Shown piece after piece: positions 15,387 to 23,355 of a stretch of 38,081 nucleotides of DNA; the stretch's first letter is position 1; the number at the start of each line of letters is the position of its first letter. Source of the stretch: JBMNTU01 sp050945895 (GTDB lineage: Bacteria > Bacillota > Clostridia > Christensenellales > Christensenellaceae); NCBI GenBank assembly GCA_050945895.1, contig JBMNTU010000007.1, positions 1 through 38,081 of the forward strand, read 5' to 3'. The notes under the pieces are model-generated. The model made no database searches. It had not been told where the DNA came from and saw nothing but the letters and a program-made list of their open reading frames with translations. Made by a program: the position numbers and the translations under genes.

Positions 15387-16850
15387 ATGATGTCGGATAA
15401 AAACGCAAACATCCTGTCTTTTCTGATTACCGGCAGTCTGTTTTTTTTGTGGCAGTTTTCTGCTACGCTTATGTCGCATTACTATTTAGCATTCTGCGGC
15501 CTGCCGGATTTAGAGGTGCAGGTAAGCATTGTTTTTTATGCAGCCGGCGCAGGGGGCATCCTTGCCGGCGGTTTTTTGGGCGACAAAATGATTTCCTTTT
15601 CCTCCCGCCGAAAGCGGTTTGGTGTTTTTGCGCTTATTGCGGGTATTCTCAATATTCTGCGCTATGCTGCGCCCAATTCTTCAATTTTTATCATTTTTAC
15701 TGCTTGCAGCAGTTTTTTGGGATTTTCCATCATCAGCGTGCTGGCACTCGATTTATTGAGAAAGCTTTTCTATAGCAGAAGGCCGCTCTTGCTAGCGCTT
15801 TCCATTGCACTTCCCGCACTGGCTCTTTTGCCTGCGCTCTCGTATGCTTTTTTCGCCCCGGCAGAATATGCCGCGCAGCTGTTTATGGTCATTGCATCTG
15901 CCGCCATGTTTTTATTGTTTTATTTCTTGTTCTTTCAATCGTGGACGCGTGCAGCCTTTTCCATTAAGCCGGACAGCAGCATCCCCCTTTCCCAGCCCGA
16001 ATTTCCTGGGCTTGTCCGAAAGGGCGCCATGTGCCTGTTTTCTGGCGCAGCGCTGTATGGCGTTGTATCGGCCCTATCCTCTTCGCTGATGGAAACGGAT
16101 ATACTTTTGTCCTCCTCGCTGGAGTTTCGGGTCTTTATGCCGCTTGTTTCCGCACTTTTATGCCTGCTGCTCGGCCATCGCCTCTCTGCTTTTGTCTCCA
16201 TCCTTTTGCTTATTCCCGCGGCTGTTTTGCTTGTACTTCCCCCGGCGGCCATTTCCGGCCCGGTTTTTACGCTTGTACAAAATGTGGGCGTATATCTGTT
16301 TTTGATCCCTATGCTGTCTGTCTTTGTAGATATGACGCGATATGCACGCTATCCTGGAGTCGTTTGCGCATTTGGGCTGCTTTCTGTCTGTATTTTTAAT
16401 ATCGTAGGCGCAATTGACTTTTCGGTTTCCAGCACAATTGCCCGCTATGTTTTATTTGCGGTGTGTGTAGCAGGCCTCGTATTTGCCGTTTATTCTCTGC
16501 GCTCCTTTTTTGTCACGCTTAACGGGTATTACATTTACCACTCCAAATGGGAATGGGATGACGCTAAAAAGGAATTTACCGACATTGCATTGCAGGAAGC
16601 TGCTTTTATGGAGGGTTTTGGTTTAAGCAGGCTACAGGCGCACACGCTTATGCTTTATTTGAAGGGGCAGAATGAAAGCGAAATTTCTGAAAACCTTTTC
16701 CTGCCCGCTTTGCTGGTGAAGATTGAACTTAAAACAATTCGCAAAAAAGCCGCTGTACAAAACGATTCCGATTTGCTTACAGCGGCAGGGAGCGTCATTT
16801 CTGAGTACGAAGCCTTGCGCGCAGAAAATGTTCAGGGTATTGAGCAATAG
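15387..16850 (+). CDS. Twelve-TM MFS-like protein fused to a C-terminal LuxR-type HTH
   Basis: A 487-aa protein. About twelve hydrophobic helices fill residues 9-374. After a ~40-residue link (YIYHSKWEWDDAKKEF) comes a helix-turn-helix at ~417-462. FGLSRLQAHTLMLYLKGQNESEISENLF followed by KIELKTIRKKAAV follows the LuxR/GerE pattern: L-T/S-x-x-E, hydrophobic-x-G-x-S-x-x-E-I-A, then K-x-H-L-x-x-I-x-x-K. The architecture resembles membrane-embedded LuxR regulators found in some anaerobes (for example Eggerthella-type). It would sense or move a small molecule and bind DNA at the membrane (inference). The HTH is divergent. A second ATG at 15390 gives a better 8-nt spacing to GGAGAG. Its stop is 1 bp from the convergent parB stop. 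Confidence 0.78.
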   Translation: MMSDKNANILSFLITGSLFFLWQFSATLMSHYYLAFCGLPDLEVQVSIVFYAAGAGGILAGGFLGDKMISFSSRRKRFGVFALIAGILNILRYAAPNSSIFIIFTACSSFLGFSIISVLALDLLRKLFYSRRPLLLALSIALPALALLPALSYAFFAPAEYAAQLFMVIASAAMFLLFYFLFFQSWTRAAFSIKPDSSIPLSQPEFPGLVRKGAMCLFSGAALYGVVSALSSSLMETDILLSSSLEFRVFMPLVSALLCLLLGHRLSAFVSILLLIPAAVLLVLPPAAISGPVFTLVQNVGVYLFLIPMLSVFVDMTRYARYPGVVCAFGLLSVCIFNIVGAIDFSVSSTIARYVLFAVCVAGLVFAVYSLRSFFVTLNGYYIYHSKWEWDDAKKEFTDIALQEAAFMEGFGLSRLQAHTLMLYLKGQNESEISENLFLPALLVKIELKTIRKKAAVQNDSDLLTAAGSVISEYEALRAENVQGIEQ

Positions 16851-16851
16851 G

Positions 16852-17718
16852 CTACTCTGCGTTTTTCAAATACCCATACAGCTGTTCGAGCTGTTCTTTT
16901 GTATAATAGTCGATCGTAATTTTTCCTTTTTCCAGATTGCCGTTTATGCGTACCTTTGTGGAAAGCGCTTTCGATATTTCCTCTTCCGCCTGCAGAATTT
17001 CGAGCGCCTGTTTCTTTTTTTGTTTTGCTTTTTTTGCGGGGGAAGATTGCAGCTCCTGCACCAGCTTTTCGGCCTGGCGCACAGAATATTCCCTTGATAC
17101 GATGAGGTTTGCTGTGTCCAATATGCGCTTCTCGTCCTGAAGGGGCAGCAGGCAGCGTGCATGCCCGGCCGAAAGCGTTCCGTCCATAACCATTTTCTTC
17201 ACTTTTTCCGGTAGGGACAAAAGCCGCATTAGGTTTGCGATTGCGCTGCGGGATTTTCCCACGCGTTCCGCTACTTCCTCCTGCTTGAGGCTATATTCCG
17301 TAACCAGGCGGTTTAACGCATCTGCCTGTTCCATTGGGTTGAGATCTTCGCGCTGGATGTTTTCGATGAGGGAAAGTTCGAGTATTTGTCTGTCTGTGAA
17401 TTCTTTCACAATTACTGGTATTTTCGTCAGCCCGGCAATTTTGGCGGCACGGAAGCGCCGCTCGCCTGCAACGATCGTATATCGGCCTTCCTTTTGACAT
17501 ACGATAACCGGCTGCATGATCCCATGGACTTTAATAGACTGCGCCAGTTCGTCCAGCTTTTCCTTATCAAAGTTTTTGCGCGGTTGGCTCTGGTCGTTGT
17601 CGACCAAATATATATCTACTTCTGTTACGCTGTTTTCATTCTGCGCACTGCCGCCCGGCAGTTCGACCATCAGTGCGCCCAAGCCTTTTCCCAGGCCTCT
17701 TTGTTTCGGTTTTGCCAT
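16852..17718 (-). CDS. parB: Chromosome partitioning protein ParB/Spo0J
   Basis: A 288-aa CTP-dependent DNA clamp that loads at parS and spreads to organise the origin. It has an N-terminal ParB/CTPase domain with the arginine motif GERRFRAAKIAG (~residues 84-95), then ENIQREDLNPMEQA, and an HTH around EEVAERVGKSRSAIANLMRLL. A Lys-rich linker (KKAKQKKKQ) leads to the C-terminal dimerisation domain. Length is normal for Spo0J. parA lies 3 bp upstream. Two parS sites lie 1.5 kb upstream at the rsmG promoter end. Confidence 0.97.
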   Translation of the reverse strand: MAKPKQRGLGKGLGALMVELPGGSAQNENSVTEVDIYLVDNDQSQPRKNFDKEKLDELAQSIKVHGIMQPVIVCQKEGRYTIVAGERRFRAAKIAGLTKIPVIVKEFTDRQILELSLIENIQREDLNPMEQADALNRLVTEYSLKQEEVAERVGKSRSAIANLMRLLSLPEKVKKMVMDGTLSAGHARCLLPLQDEKRILDTANLIVSREYSVRQAEKLVQELQSSPAKKAKQKKKQALEILQAEEEISKALSTKVRINGNLEKGKITIDYYTKEQLEQLYGYLKNAE

Positions 17719-17721
17719 TTT

Positions 17722-18501
17722 TTATTGCCCCTTTAAAAATTCTTGTGCCAACTCGGTATAGGCTACCGACCCCAGGCATTTTTCGTCGTATATGATAACA
17801 GGCAGTCCATAGCTTGGCGCCTCTCCCAACCGAACGTTCCGGGGGATAACCGTTTGGTATACCTTGTTTTTGAAAAACCGGCGTACTTCCTCCACCACCT
17901 GCAACGAAAGGTTCGTCCGCCCGTCAAACATCGTTAGTACGACCCCCTCCACTTCCAGGCTGGGATTAAGTGTCTGACGCACCAGCTTTACCGTATTCAT
18001 CAACTGTGTGAGCCCTTCCAGCGCATAGTATTCGCACTGGATGGGAACCAAAATTTTATCTGCGGCCGTCAGCGCATTGAGAGTAATAAGCCCCAACGAC
18101 GGCGGGCAATCCATGAATATATAGTCGTACAAATGCACAATGTCTGCAAGCGCACGCTTGAGCACCGTCTCGCGCGCCATCATGGAGACCAGCTCTACCT
18201 CTGCGCCCACAAGGTCTATGGTTGCGGGCATAAGGTCGAGCGTTTTGATCATCGTTGGTTTGATTGCCTCCAGCGCGGACGCGTTCGATATCAAAACATC
18301 GTAAGAGGACTTCGCCAGGTTTAGCCGCTCTACCCCCAGCCCGCTTGTAGAATTGCCTTGCGGGTCGATATCGATGAGGAGGACCCGTTTGCCCTCGTTT
18401 GCAACACAGGCCGCTAAGTTAATTGCCGTTGTTGTTTTTCCTACGCCGCCCTTTTGATTGGCGATTGCCGTTATTATACCCAATTTTTGTATATCTCCCA
18501 T
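17722..18501 (-). CDS. parA: Chromosome partitioning ATPase ParA/Soj
   Basis: A 259-aa deviant-Walker ATPase that partners ParB. In Firmicutes Soj also modulates DnaA. It has the deviant Walker A NQKGGVGKTT at residues ~16-25, ID-DPQGN (switch), and FMDCPPSLG (Walker B). Co-directional with parB, with a 3-bp gap; rsmG lies 46 bp upstream. A short N-terminal extension (MGDIQKLG) precedes the fold. Confidence 0.97.
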   Translation of the reverse strand: MGDIQKLGIITAIANQKGGVGKTTTAINLAACVANEGKRVLLIDIDPQGNSTSGLGVERLNLAKSSYDVLISNASALEAIKPTMIKTLDLMPATIDLVGAEVELVSMMARETVLKRALADIVHLYDYIFMDCPPSLGLITLNALTAADKILVPIQCEYYALEGLTQLMNTVKLVRQTLNPSLEVEGVVLTMFDGRTNLSLQVVEEVRRFFKNKVYQTVIPRNVRLGEAPSYGLPVIIYDEKCLGSVAYTELAQEFLKGQ

Positions 18502-18547
18502 TTCATTTCATGTAAACATGCCTTATCATTATAAATCAAAACGCACG

Positions 18548-19258
18548 TTAATAAAAGGACTTATAATGGATTTTTTTTGATGCGCGCATAGTTGCGCGGA
18601 TATTTTTCTTCTGTTTCCATTTTTTTCTAAACACCAGCACATTTCGATTGTAGCCATGGACAGGCATTTTTATCGTATCTGTCCATTCTGTATGCAGGTG
18701 CAGCAGCGCATTTTCTGCTTGGGTAAGCTCTTTTTTGTAGTCGCCTTTATACGCCAAAAACAGCCCATCTACCTTTAAAAAAGGTATGCACAGTTCCAAA
18801 AGCATATCGAGCGAGGCGACCGCACGGCTGACGCATACATCGAAGCTACCTCGGTATTCTTCCCTGGCGGCGGCTTCCGCACGCCCGCAAATGACCGATA
18901 TCTCTATTCCCGCTTCTTTGGCGGCTTTTGCAATGAACGCACACTTTTTCTCCGTTGCCTCGAGCGCATACGCGTCTATATCTGGTCGGATGATTTTTAA
19001 CGGGGCAATGGGGAAGCCCGCTCCGCTGCCTACATCGAGCACACTGGAGTTTTGCGGAATCGCCTGAGCCACGGTTATACTGTCAAAAAAATGATGGAGC
19101 GCCGCTTCCTCCGGCTCTATGTTGCTGGTCAGGTTAAATTCCTTATTATTCTCCACAAGCGCATGATAATAGCGTTCCATGCTGTGCAATTGAGCGACGG
19201 ACAGCTCGATTTCCGCAGGCTGGGTCAGTTTTTCGATATAGTATATAAAATCCTTCAT
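18548..19258 (-). CDS. rsmG: 16S rRNA (guanine-N7)-methyltransferase RsmG (GidB)
   Basis: A 236-aa SAM-dependent methyltransferase acting on 16S rRNA near G527. SAM motif I reads LDVGSGAGFPIAPLKI. N-terminal FNLTS and HHFFDSI motifs are typical. I choose the ATG at 19258 because GGAG is 5 nt upstream and homologues begin there. A longer form from 19300 would translate through a parS site, giving an unconserved MVKNVSRETF tract. The C-terminal ~25 residues are unusually basic (KKWKQKKNIRATMRASKK). Confidence 0.95.
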   Translation of the reverse strand: MKDFIYYIEKLTQPAEIELSVAQLHSMERYYHALVENNKEFNLTSNIEPEEAALHHFFDSITVAQAIPQNSSVLDVGSGAGFPIAPLKIIRPDIDAYALEATEKKCAFIAKAAKEAGIEISVICGRAEAAAREEYRGSFDVCVSRAVASLDMLLELCIPFLKVDGLFLAYKGDYKKELTQAENALLHLHTEWTDTIKMPVHGYNRNVLVFRKKWKQKKNIRATMRASKKIHYKSFY

Positions 19259-19273
19259 GTATTCTCCGGAAAA

Positions 19274-19289
19274 TGTTTCACGTGAAACA
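19274..19289. promoter_or_regulatory. parS site 1
   Basis: A perfect 16-bp palindrome, TGTTTCACGTGAAACA, the consensus binding site of Spo0J/ParB. It lies 16 nt before the chosen rsmG start, immediately upstream of its ribosome site. Confidence 0.95.
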
Positions 19290-19316
19290 TTTTTGACCAC
19301 TTGTTTTTCGCATCAA

Positions 19317-19332
19317 TGTTTCACGTGAAACA
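19317..19332. promoter_or_regulatory. parS site 2
   Basis: A second perfect TGTTTCACGTGAAACA, 43 bp from the first and directly abutting the mnmG stop codon (19333-19335). The pair sits about 6 kb left of oriC, in the rsmG-mnmG gap. Confidence 0.95.
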
Positions 19333-21201
19333 TCAACCGTTTTGCTTTGCCATCAGATAAACCAACAGCACCGATATATCCGCAGGAGACACGCCGGATA
19401 TACGGGAGGCCTGCCCAACATTGAGCGGCCGAATTTTTTTGAGTTTGGCACGCGCTTCCAGCCGCAGGCTGCCGACCGCATCGTAATCGATGTCCTCCGG
19501 AATTAGCCTGCTTTCCAGCGCCTTGCTCTTTTCTATTTGCTGCACCTGTTTTTCAATATAGCCGGCATATTTTATACTCGTTTCTATTTGCAGCGCAATC
19601 TCTTCGTCCGCATCGGGCATTTCCCGGTCTATAAGCCGCAAATCGGCATAGTGCACCTGAGGCTTGATCAGCAGTTCCGACAATTTGAGCCCCCGCGCTT
19701 CCCCCGAAATATTATGATGCACATAAAAGCGCTTGACGTCCTCTCTGGAAACCGCTTTCGTTTGAAGCCGATTCAGCTCGGAATGGATCAACTCCATTTT
19801 ATACATGTAGCGGTCGTAACGCTTGTCCGAAACAAGGCCAACCTCGCGCCCGATTTGTGTAAGGCGCGTATCTGCGTTGTCTTGCCTGAGCAAAAGCCGA
19901 TACTCTGCCCGCGACGTCATCATACGATATGGCTCCTGCGTTCCCTTTGTTACCAAATCGTCGATTAGCACACCCGCATACGCCTGCGCACGGGTCAACA
20001 CGACGGGCGGCTCTCCGTCCAAATATCGGCAGGCGTTCACTCCGGCAATAAGCCCTTGCACGGCCGCTTCCTCGTACCCGGACGTGCCATTGATCTGTCC
20101 GGCAAAAAAAAGGCCGTTCACGTCCTTTGCTTTCAGGCCTGGTTCCAATACCGTCGGGTCGATCAGGTCGTACTCGATGGCATATGCCGGGCGCACAAAA
20201 TGCACATTTTCCAGCCCCGGAACCGTTCGATACAACGCGACCTGCACATCCAGCGGCAGACTGGAAGACATGCCCTGTACATAATATTCATTGGTGTTAC
20301 GGCCCTCCGGCTCCAAAAACAGCTGATGCCTTTCCTTATCCGGAAACTTTACGATCTTATCCTCGATGGACGGACAATAGCGCGGACCCACGCCCTCGAT
20401 CAACCCACTGTAAAGCGGGCTCCTATGAAGGTTTTCACGGATGATATCGCGCGTTTTACTATTTGTATAAGTAAGGTAACACAAAGCCTGTTCTCTTTTA
20501 ATTTCGCCACTCATAAAAGAGAAAGGAATAATTTTTTCATCGCCATACTGCGGTGTTGTTTTGGAAAAATCGATGCTGCGTGCGTCTACACGCGCCGGCG
20601 TACCCGTTTTAAAACGCTGCAACGAAAAGCCAAGCTTTTGCAAGCTGCTGCTAAGGTAATTCGCCGGAAAGAGGCCTGCCGGGCCGGACTCTTTTGTATA
20701 TTCCCCAACAATGATTTTTCCCTTCAAATAAACGCCCGTAGCAAGAATAGTGACTGATGCCAAATACTCTGTTCCCATTGCGCCGCGCACACCAATGACA
20801 CCATTGTCATCCGCAAGAATATCCGTGATTTCGTCCTGCACAAGCTGCAAATTGTCGGTGTTTTCCAGCACCTCTTTCATGGCCGCCTGGTAATGCTTTT
20901 TGTCCATTTGCGCACGAAGCGAGTGCACGGCCGGGCCTTTCTTTGTATTGAGCATTTTGATCTGTATGAATGTTTCATCTGCTGTCAGCGCCATCTGCCC
21001 GCCCAGCGCGTCAATCTCCCGCACCAGATGCCCCTTGGCTGTGCCGCCGATTGCAGGATTGCATGCCATCAGCGCAATGCTGTCCATGTTGATCGTCACA
21101 AGCAGCGTCTTTTTTCCAAGACGCGCAGCAGCAAGCCCCGCCTCTACTCCGGCGTGCCCTGCTCCCACAACGATCACATCATACTTTCCTGCCGTATACA
21201 A
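19333..21201 (-). CDS. mnmG: tRNA uridine-34 5-carboxymethylaminomethyl modification enzyme MnmG (GidA)
   Basis: A 622-aa FAD protein that works with MnmE to modify the wobble uridine of tRNAs. FAD-binding GAGHAGVEAG stands near the N-terminus. CNPAIGGTAKGHLVREIDALGG and the C-terminal ISGVSPADISVLL region are family hallmarks. I favour a TTG start at 21201: GGGGAG lies 8 nt upstream and the product then begins M-Y-T-A-G-K-YDVIVVGAG, matching known N-termini. The alternatives ATG 21222 and ATG 21261 lack a ribosome site, and the latter overlaps mnmE. Confidence 0.93.
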   Translation of the reverse strand: MYTAGKYDVIVVGAGHAGVEAGLAAARLGKKTLLVTINMDSIALMACNPAIGGTAKGHLVREIDALGGQMALTADETFIQIKMLNTKKGPAVHSLRAQMDKKHYQAAMKEVLENTDNLQLVQDEITDILADDNGVIGVRGAMGTEYLASVTILATGVYLKGKIIVGEYTKESGPAGLFPANYLSSSLQKLGFSLQRFKTGTPARVDARSIDFSKTTPQYGDEKIIPFSFMSGEIKREQALCYLTYTNSKTRDIIRENLHRSPLYSGLIEGVGPRYCPSIEDKIVKFPDKERHQLFLEPEGRNTNEYYVQGMSSSLPLDVQVALYRTVPGLENVHFVRPAYAIEYDLIDPTVLEPGLKAKDVNGLFFAGQINGTSGYEEAAVQGLIAGVNACRYLDGEPPVVLTRAQAYAGVLIDDLVTKGTQEPYRMMTSRAEYRLLLRQDNADTRLTQIGREVGLVSDKRYDRYMYKMELIHSELNRLQTKAVSREDVKRFYVHHNISGEARGLKLSELLIKPQVHYADLRLIDREMPDADEEIALQIETSIKYAGYIEKQVQQIEKSKALESRLIPEDIDYDAVGSLRLEARAKLKKIRPLNVGQASRISGVSPADISVLLVYLMAKQNG

Positions 21202-21245
21202 AACAATTTCTCCCCATAACATCTGCTGCTTTTTACCCAACGCAG

Positions 21246-22613
21246 CTATTTTCCCAAGCAAAACTTTTCAAAGATTCGGTCTATAATATCTTCAGACACC
21301 GTATTTCCTGTAACTTCGCCCAGCGCACTCCACGCCGCGTTCAGGTCGATTGTCACACAATCCATATCCATCCCACCCTTTAACTCGGCAAGCGCTTCAT
21401 CTATATGGCCTGCCGCCGCATCCAACAAATAACGGTGTCGCTCGTTTGTAATAAGCATATCTTCGTCTGCCGCATGATCGGCCAGGGCATACGCATAAAT
21501 CCTTTTTTTCAAACTTTCTATACCCTCTCCCGTTTTTGCCGACAGGCGGAGCACATCATTGCCAAATATTGCAGGGATTTCTATGCTTTCTGAGCGCCTC
21601 TCAGAAAGATCGATTTTATTCAACGCGACTATAACATCGTCTCCGTTTTTTTCGATGCTCTCAAACGCGCGCTGGTCTTCGCCATCGATTCCGGCCTGCT
21701 CATCCAGCAGAAATATCACCAATTTACTGTCGTTTGCGGCGTTTTTCGACCGTTTTACGCCTTCGTTTTCAATTGTATCGTTCGTTCTTCGTATTCCTGC
21801 CGTATCTTTCAGATTAATCAATATTCCATCTATGTAAAAGCTTTGCTCCACAACATCCCGTGTTGTGCCGGGCACGTCTGCCACAATCGCTTTGTCTGCC
21901 TGCACCAACCTATTTAGCAGGGAAGATTTTCCGGCATTGGGCTTTCCTATAATCGCAACGTCCAGGCCGTGGCGCAACACCCGGCCCTGGTCGAACGTTA
22001 CGGACAAATTTCGAATCTCCATCAGCAGGCGTTCCAATACAGGAAGGCTGCTGTCGGCTATTTCCGTTTCCAGATCCTCCTCCGGATATTCCACCGCGGC
22101 ATTCACCTCGGCCAAAAGATCTGTGAGCCGTTCTTGAAAACCCGTTACAATTGTTTTGAGCTTTCCCTCCAGCTGTTTCATAGACATTTTTGCCCCCGCC
22201 TCGGAAACAGCAGATATATAATCGGCCACCGCTTCCGCCTGGGTGAGGTCCATTTTGCCATTCAAAAAAGCACGCCTTGTAAACTCCCCCGGCTGCGCCG
22301 GACGAGCACCGCACTCATACACATATTGCAGCACATTCCGAACGCCCACAGCGCCCCCGTGGCAATGGAGTTCTGCCGTATCTTCCCCGGTATAAGAGCG
22401 CGGCGCAAAAAAAAGCACGGCCAATCCCTCGTCCAGCAAAACACCCTTGCTTTTGATACTGCCAAAGTACATCTGTCCGTGGGTATAGCCACTTTTTTTG
22501 GAAAAAACTTTTTTTAGCACATCGTGCGCTTTACTGCCGCTAATCCGGATAATTGCAACGCCTCCGGTTCCCGGGGGGGTTGCAACCGCGGCAATGGTAT
22601 CGTTTACTAGCAT
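21246..22613 (-). CDS. mnmE: tRNA modification GTPase MnmE (TrmE)
   Basis: A 455-aa partner of MnmG. It has an N-terminal formyl-THF-like domain (MLVNDTIAAVATPPGTGGVAI) and a central helical domain. The inserted G domain has GKPNAGKSS (G1), DVPGTTRD (G2), DTAGIR (G3) and NKIDL (G4). It ends in the catalytic FCLGK (C-x-G-K). The ATG at 22613 is chosen because conserved sequence begins there; the open frame runs 36 codons further but through the jag terminator. Confidence 0.96.
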   Translation of the reverse strand: MLVNDTIAAVATPPGTGGVAIIRISGSKAHDVLKKVFSKKSGYTHGQMYFGSIKSKGVLLDEGLAVLFFAPRSYTGEDTAELHCHGGAVGVRNVLQYVYECGARPAQPGEFTRRAFLNGKMDLTQAEAVADYISAVSEAGAKMSMKQLEGKLKTIVTGFQERLTDLLAEVNAAVEYPEEDLETEIADSSLPVLERLLMEIRNLSVTFDQGRVLRHGLDVAIIGKPNAGKSSLLNRLVQADKAIVADVPGTTRDVVEQSFYIDGILINLKDTAGIRRTNDTIENEGVKRSKNAANDSKLVIFLLDEQAGIDGEDQRAFESIEKNGDDVIVALNKIDLSERRSESIEIPAIFGNDVLRLSAKTGEGIESLKKRIYAYALADHAADEDMLITNERHRYLLDAAAGHIDEALAELKGGMDMDCVTIDLNAAWSALGEVTGNTVSEDIIDRIFEKFCLGK

Positions 22614-22649
22614 TTGCTTTCGTGCGCTCCTGTCTTCCAGCCTGCTGAT

Positions 22650-22678
22650 AAAAAAACCCGACGTCTTCGGCCGGGTTT
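22650..22678 (-). terminator. Terminator between jag and mnmE
   Basis: Read on the minus strand, AAACCCG (22678-22672) pairs with CGGGTTT (22660-22654), followed by more T to 22650. It would end or reduce transcripts coming from rpmH through jag. mnmE begins only 37 bp further on. Confidence 0.75.
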
Positions 22679-22692
22679 CTGGTCGGTCAAAA

Positions 22693-23337
22693 TTATTCGT
22701 TGCCTCTCTTTCGCCGCACAACCACGCGCCTGTAAGGCTCTTCGCCTTCCGAATAGGTCACCACCCTCGGATTGTTCTGCAGGGTTGCATGCAATATGCG
22801 CCGTTCGTACGGGTTCATCGGCTCCAGCGTAATGGGTTTTCCCGTTTTGGATACTGTATTCGCCAGCCGCTTGGCAAGCTTTTCCAGCGTTTGCTCCCGT
22901 TTTTGACGATAGTTTTCGGCATCAAGCATCACTTTTGTATAGTCTTCACGCCCGCGGTTGATTACAAGCCCGGTCAGGTACTGCAGCGCGTCCAGCGTAT
23001 CTCCGCGGCGGCCGATTACAACAGCCGTATCTTTGCCGTATATATCAATCTTTTTAATACCGTTCTCTTCTTCGCCCAGTTGGCAGGATACATCAATTTT
23101 CATTTTTGCAAAAAGCTCATTCAAAAAAAACTCCGGCTGGATGTCCGCAGCTACGGATGATTCTGCTTCTCCTTTTTTGCTTAGGCGGACAAGCGCATTT
23201 TTTCCAAGCCCAAAAATGCCTTTAGATCCTTCTTGTATAATTTCAATATCGACCTCGTCAAGCGCAAGGCCCATTTCGTTCAAACCGTTGAAAATTGCCT
23301 CGTCTACCGTCTTTCCCTTTGCTTCTACATATTCCAC
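22693..23337 (-). CDS. jag: RNA-binding protein Jag/KhpB (EloR)
   Basis: A 214-aa protein with the Jag-N domain (residues ~1-50, KGKTVDEAIFNGLNEMG), a KH domain with the GRRGDTL loop (VVIGRRGDTLDALQYL, ~110), and an R3H domain toward the end (NPYERRILHATLQ). In Firmicutes it binds RNA and affects cell elongation and division. It lies 18 bp downstream of yidC, its usual neighbour. The C-terminal tail is strongly basic (RRVVVRRKRGNE). Confidence 0.95.
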   Translation of the reverse strand: MEYVEAKGKTVDEAIFNGLNEMGLALDEVDIEIIQEGSKGIFGLGKNALVRLSKKGEAESSVAADIQPEFFLNELFAKMKIDVSCQLGEEENGIKKIDIYGKDTAVVIGRRGDTLDALQYLTGLVINRGREDYTKVMLDAENYRQKREQTLEKLAKRLANTVSKTGKPITLEPMNPYERRILHATLQNNPRVVTYSEGEEPYRRVVVRRKRGNE

Positions 23338-23355
23338 AAGAAACTCCTCCTGTCG

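Noticed and set aside
19258..19300. Longer rsmG start at 19300
   Set aside because: It would translate through parS site 1, has no ribosome site, and homologues start near 19258.
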